Assembly (NCBI GenBank): GCA_025362495.1
Contig: JANYGI010000056.1
Span: 1-64,000 of the forward strand
Direction of reading: 5' to 3'
DNA from: Byssovorax sp.
GTDB taxonomy: Bacteria > Myxococcota_A > Polyangia > Polyangiales > Polyangiaceae
Length of the DNA: 64,000 bases
Shown: piece by piece, positions 61,110-64,000 of the stretch
Numbering within the stretch: the first letter of the stretch is position 1
Layout of the letters: each line of letters opens with the position of its first letter
Program-made: the position numbers and the translations under genes
The notes under the pieces: generated by a model
What the model saw: only the letters and a program-made list of their open reading frames with translations
Told to the model about the DNA's origin: nothing
Databases searched by the model: none

Positions 61110-62036
61110 TCATAGCTTCACTCCGCCCGGAATCAGCGCAAACGACGACAGGAATCTCTCCGTGTCCTCGGCCCCGACGCTGCGATCGGAGCGGCTCACC
61201 ATGATCGAGTAATAATGCCGCTCCGTCATGAACATTTGCATCTTCACGAAGGCCGCGGGAGCGCTGGCCTCGACCACGAGCTCGCGACCGGGGATGCCGC
61301 CAATCGAGATATCGTGACGATCGACGATCGTCCCGTGGAGGCGAGACGCCATGACGGTCTCGAACGAGTCGAACACGCGCCCGGCCGCCCCCGCCGGAGC
61401 ACCGAAATCGGCGGCGTTCACCGAATAGCTCGCGCCGCCGATCTCCGCGCTCTCCAGCCGCTCGGTGATGGCTCGCTGAGCACCGTTGGTCGTCACGGAC
61501 TTCAGGGTGGGAGTCGCCGGAAACTCCGCGCGGTACTCGTCCTCCGCGGAGGTGAACGGCGCCCAGTGGAGCGGAGCGTGGCTCCACCGCTTCACGATGC
61601 CGCGACCGAGCCCGACCAGGACCGCGCCGAGGATGATGGTCGACAGCACGATAGCCCACCACGCCTGGCTCTTGCCTCCCGTCCTCACCGCCGCGACGAG
61701 AGCCTCGTCGCTGGCCTCCAAGGCATCACGCCCCATCGCCTCGGCGCGACGCCGCGCGGCCATGCCGGGCCCTCGTCGCAGCTCACGGAGACCGAGCACC
61801 GCGAGCGTCATCCCGACAGCGTGCAGCACGAGCAGTTGCGCGATACCCACCGTCAGCAGCGCACCAACAGGCGTGGTGAACGAGCGGACGGCGAACGCCA
61901 TGCCCCAGGACGCGAGGACCACCGCGAGGGCGTGAGCGCATTTCGCGTTGACCGTGGGATCTTGCGCGCTGTCGAGGCTCTTCTTGAACCGCCAGAAGCG
62001 GAGCAACGCCGGGATCAACGCCTCATAAATCGCCAT
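61110..62036 (-). CDS. Hypothetical membrane protein with a C-terminal soluble domain
   Basis: 308 residues from ATG 62036 (the frame extends upstream into IS-remnant DNA and is not supported there). Three hydrophobic spans in residues 20-155 (CAHALAVVLASWGMAFAV, LLTVGIAQLLVLHAVGMTLA, AWWAIVLSTIILGAVLVGLG), then a C-terminal domain (FTSAEDEYRAEFPATPTLKS ... FVKMQMFMTERHYYSIMVSR ... ERFLSSFALI) that is widespread attached to membrane segments in Myxococcota and Planctomycetota. Function unknown. Forty-nine bases before the propeller gene, likely co-transcribed. Confidence 0.75.
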   Translation of the reverse strand: MAIYEALIPALLRFWRFKKSLDSAQDPTVNAKCAHALAVVLASWGMAFAVRSFTTPVGALLTVGIAQLLVLHAVGMTLAVLGLRELRRGPGMAARRRAEAMGRDALEASDEALVAAVRTGGKSQAWWAIVLSTIILGAVLVGLGRGIVKRWSHAPLHWAPFTSAEDEYRAEFPATPTLKSVTTNGAQRAITERLESAEIGGASYSVNAADFGAPAGAAGRVFDSFETVMASRLHGTIVDRHDISIGGIPGRELVVEASAPAAFVKMQMFMTERHYYSIMVSRSDRSVGAEDTERFLSSFALIPGGVKL

Positions 62037-62197
62037 GGGCGGGGAGCGTATCTGCAACGCTGGCCACTTCCAACGGAGATCGCGGACAAAATGCCCCGCG
62101 TGGCGGCGGATGGTGATTCCAGACGGGTTCTCGAGGTCATGCACAATCGCCGCGTCGCAAAAAGTGGACGTAACACCCGACCCGAGTAAGCGTACGG
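62037..62197. other. Non-coding stretch between the IS remnant and the membrane-protein gene
   Basis: About 160 bases holding the likely promoter of the membrane protein on the minus strand. No further IS66 sequence and no other feature recognised. Together with the remnant it makes a 411-base interval without an intact gene. Confidence 0.4.
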
Positions 62198-62406
62198 CGA
62201 TCGATGCATATCCACGGGCTCCACGGCGAAGTAGATAGGCACGCTCTGCGGAATCGTCAGCACGCTCGGCACCGGAGCGCCGCGGCGAGCGCGGCCACGT
62301 ACTCGACGTCGGTGCCGACCTCGAACGCCAGGACGTCACTCCCGGAGACGCGGACTTCGACGGCGCGCACGCGCGAGGCGCTGGTCACGAACTCGACGGG
62401 GAGCAG
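62198..62406 (-). mobile_element. IS66-family remnant (tnpA 3' end plus tnpB 5' end)
   Basis: On the minus strand 62406-62257 encodes LLPVEFVTSASRVRAVEVRV ... VLAFEVGTDVEYVAALAAAL then stop, the C-terminal pattern of IS66 TnpA accessory proteins. A new ATG at 62272 opens VLTIPQSVPIYFAVEPVDMH, the N terminus of IS66 TnpB (typically PPSVRIFLAxxPVDMRxS). The tnpA stop lies just inside tnpB, as in intact IS66. Similarity ends near 62198; tnpC and both terminal repeats are not visible. Recognition is by family pattern, not by search. Confidence 0.65.
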
Positions 62407-62447
62407 CCGTCGCGTACCAGCGCCTTGTTGAGCAGATTCAACATGAT

Positions 62448-63281
62448 TCACGTGCTGCGCTCCTGATGCTCGGCGACCGCAATCACGAGTCGCTCGACAT
62501 CCGCCGAGTAGAGCCGGCTCCCGTTGAAACAGTTGCACTCGACGATTTTCCAGCATCTGTCGACTCGTGCAACATCAATGACGAACACGCTTGCCGGCGC
62601 CCATCGAGACACCGCGGACGTGGCAAACGTGACCAGATCGCGGGGAACGTTCGGATCTCCGCTCGGTCGATACATACTGCCGGTCACGAAAGCCCCGTCA
62701 ACGAAGAACAGTCGCCATTCTGCGTCGACCTCCTTTGGTCGGCCGATGACGACCTCGGATTCTGGATCGATGGGACGCGCCGTCTTCCGCAGCGCTTGAT
62801 ACAGGTCGCCCGCCTCCGCGAAGCGAAGAGCCTGCCCTGTGAAGTACTTGAGGTCGTCGTTCGGCTTGAGGAAAAACACGTCGTCCGGGCCGCGCGGCTC
62901 GCGGAGGAGTCTCTCCCATGACATGATCTGCGCATCAGCGTTGAGCATGTCGCGCCCCCAAGCCGCCGCGTACGCTCGGTGCTGAAAGCGCTCGGGGTCG
63001 AAGAAGACGCCGTGTCGCCATCTCGGGTGCTCGAGCGCCCGCAGGATCAGGGTTGTGCGACCATGGAGAACCACCGGCCCGTCAACTTGCGGCATGTCGG
63101 GGAGCATTGCTGAACCCGCGACTACCGAGATTTCGTGAAAGGGGGATTCGATTGCAGAGCAAGCACGACGCAGGGCTGCCGGGGACGTTGACTCGGGGTC
63201 GACGTTGGTCTGAACGATCCAGGAGGTGCGCGTGGTCAATGGATCAACTCTTGATGACGTACGTCGGGCTTGTTCTGCCAA
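62448..63281 (-). CDS. ATP-grasp (DUF4343-like) protein
   Basis: 277 residues. The second half carries the ATP-grasp pattern: DVFFLKPNDDLKYFTGQAL, VVIGRPKEVDAEWRLFFVDG, VFVIDVARVDRCWKIVECNCFNGSRLYSADV, the last resembling the VEYNCFN element of DUF4343 proteins. Such enzymes join a carboxylate to an amine or thiol using ATP; substrate unknown. DNA from here to about 63.9 kb is less GC-rich than average, and it lies between an IS66 remnant and a toxin-antitoxin pair, so it was probably acquired. Confidence 0.8.
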   Translation of the reverse strand: MAEQARRTSSRVDPLTTRTSWIVQTNVDPESTSPAALRRACSAIESPFHEISVVAGSAMLPDMPQVDGPVVLHGRTTLILRALEHPRWRHGVFFDPERFQHRAYAAAWGRDMLNADAQIMSWERLLREPRGPDDVFFLKPNDDLKYFTGQALRFAEAGDLYQALRKTARPIDPESEVVIGRPKEVDAEWRLFFVDGAFVTGSMYRPSGDPNVPRDLVTFATSAVSRWAPASVFVIDVARVDRCWKIVECNCFNGSRLYSADVERLVIAVAEHQERST

Positions 63282-63341
63282 CGCCTGGGCCGATCTGCTG
63301 CGCGCGCGGCGCCCGTCAGCTGATCGGCTTGTTCGCCAAGC

Positions 63342-63635
63342 TCAAGCTCGTCGTTTCCACGCTCCTGGATGCCTGTGCCCGTGAAGGACGCCTACGACAA
63401 TGATACCTTCCGGCTGAACTCGGTACAAGATCGCATACGGAAACCGAGTCACCAGCGCTCTTCGAAGGTCCCGATACACAACAACCGATGCCAGCGGGGA
63501 AGTTCGTAGGCGTCGGATGGTGTCATTCAATGCAGCTCGGAAGACGCTGCCCAGGCCTGGTCGCTCGTTCTCGTACCAACGGAAAGCTTCGAGCGCTTCT
63601 TCTCGGGCTTCAGCGAGAAGAACGACTCGTCTCAC
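63342..63635 (-). CDS. RelE/ParE-type toxin
   Basis: 97 residues. VVLLAEAREEALEAFRWYENERPGLGSVFRAAL ... FPYAILYRVQPEGIIVVGVLHGHRHPGAW is characteristic of the ParE/RelE fold (Tyr-E-x-x-x-P-G-L-G, and the final VxxxxHxxRxP). ParE-type toxins poison gyrase or mRNA translation. It overlaps the antitoxin stop by four bases (ATGA). Confidence 0.9.
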   Translation of the reverse strand: MRRVVLLAEAREEALEAFRWYENERPGLGSVFRAALNDTIRRLRTSPLASVVVYRDLRRALVTRFPYAILYRVQPEGIIVVGVLHGHRHPGAWKRRA

Positions 63636-63847
63636 GGCTCACCGCTGGTCATCTCCGCGAACACGTCTTCCCACGTAGCGCCAGCGGGCCCCTCCTGATC
63701 GAGTCGCTCAAGGCGCCGATCAAGCTCGGCGCGAATCTCCGGCGTCAGCGAAAAATCGTCGGGCGACAAACTTCGCCAGAGATCGTCGATCAGTTCAAAT
63801 TTCTCGTCGGCTGTGAGCGCTGAAACGTCGAGCACAGGCTTGCCCAT
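63632..63847 (-). CDS. Antitoxin of the addiction-module (TIGR02574) type
   Basis: 71 residues. ALTADEKFELIDDLWRSLSPDDFSLTPEIRAELDRRLE then a Glu/Asp-rich end with TWEDVFAEM is typical of the small antitoxins paired with RelE/ParE toxins in the TIGR02574 group. First gene of the pair, coupled to the toxin. Confidence 0.9.
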   Translation of the reverse strand: MGKPVLDVSALTADEKFELIDDLWRSLSPDDFSLTPEIRAELDRRLERLDQEGPAGATWEDVFAEMTSGEP

Positions 63848-63939
63848 GAGCTTATCTTACCAGCGTCCACGTCGCCATACCAGGCTGCAATCAGATGGGC
63901 CGCCGGCTACCCCCACACCGCGAATCGACCAGCCGGACA

Positions 63940-64000
63940 TGGCTGCGCTTCGCGAGCCCGAGACCAGGCGGATCACCGTGGTGCTCCCGGCGAGAACGCC
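63940..64000 (+). CDS. Possible start of a gene cut by the window edge
   Basis: From ATG 63940 the frame reads MAALREPETRRITVVLPART up to the edge. RRITVVLPA could open a ribbon-helix-helix protein or a glycosyltransferase. Twenty codons are too few to decide; G+C returns to high values here. Confidence 0.3.

Noticed and set aside
63053-63403. Plus-strand 116-residue frame opposite the ATP-grasp and toxin genes
   Set aside because: Overlaps two well-supported minus-strand genes and has no recognisable features.

Overview
The window is GC-rich DNA (roughly 70% G+C) of the kind found in large myxobacterial genomes, most likely Polyangiales (Sorangium/Polyangium/Minicystis-like). Pointers are a cytosolic Ser/Thr kinase of the bacterial Pkn type, a sigma-54 activator response regulator, a PilZ protein, many lipoproteins, a Cys-rich C-terminal module typical of myxobacterial secreted proteins, and several families seen mainly in this group. 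No rRNA, tRNA or CRISPR array was recognised. Taxonomy is inferred from protein content only.

Layout. 0-6.3 kb: end of a secreted Cys-rich protein, a UDP-GlcNAc 2-epimerase (wecB), small lipoproteins and orphans, a VapBC toxin-antitoxin pair, and then about 760 non-coding bases holding a tandem array of palindromes with an exact 21-bp period (5997-6218). 6.3-12.4 kb, minus strand: a conserved hypothetical, a tri-haem cytochrome c lipoprotein, and an overlapping unit xseA-aroE-glycogen debranching enzyme. 12.5-18.2 kb: MFS exporter, membrane protein, lone SIR2-like protein, DUF1993 protein, sigma-54 response regulator. 18.5-21.5 kb: a translationally coupled operon of a FadR-type regulator, a small gluconate-dehydrogenase-subunit-3-like protein and a GMC oxidoreductase, with a consensus FadR-family operator in front. 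21.7-26.5 kb: Ser/Thr kinase, DinG/XPD-type helicase, PilZ protein and two hypotheticals. 26.7-34.9 kb, plus strand: membrane-anchored parvulin-type foldase, M16 zinc peptidase, an ArsR-methyltransferase fusion coupled to ahcY (S-adenosylhomocysteine hydrolase) behind a promoter whose spacer is an almost perfect palindrome, an SDR enzyme and three small proteins.

34.9-49.2 kb is an accessory stretch: a 1117-residue beta-helix lipoprotein, a DUF3089 lipoprotein hydrolase, two tandem paralogues of unknown function, a beta-propeller lipoprotein, a STAND ATPase with its DNA-binding domain at the C terminus, an LRR protein and a glutathione-peroxidase-like lipoprotein. Between the last two lies a chimeric pseudogene (48198-48569) that joins the 5' end of the DUF3089 gene to the 3' end of the beta-propeller gene: the relic of a duplicated block that collapsed. 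49.3-58.1 kb: a bifunctional aldolase/dehydrogenase, then a TRAP-type transporter (TatT lipoprotein, DctQ and DctM subunits, no visible binding protein) followed by a CrtI-like FAD oxidoreductase and an amidohydrolase. 58.1-64 kb: outer-membrane protein, lipoprotein, Asp-box propeller, membrane protein, an IS66 remnant, an ATP-grasp protein and a ParE-type toxin with its antitoxin, in DNA of visibly lower G+C.

The strongest leads are the 21-bp-phased palindrome array, the operator-in-spacer promoter of the SAH-cycle operon with its probable leaderless start, the collapsed duplication, and the TRAP operon with a repeated tail on DctM.
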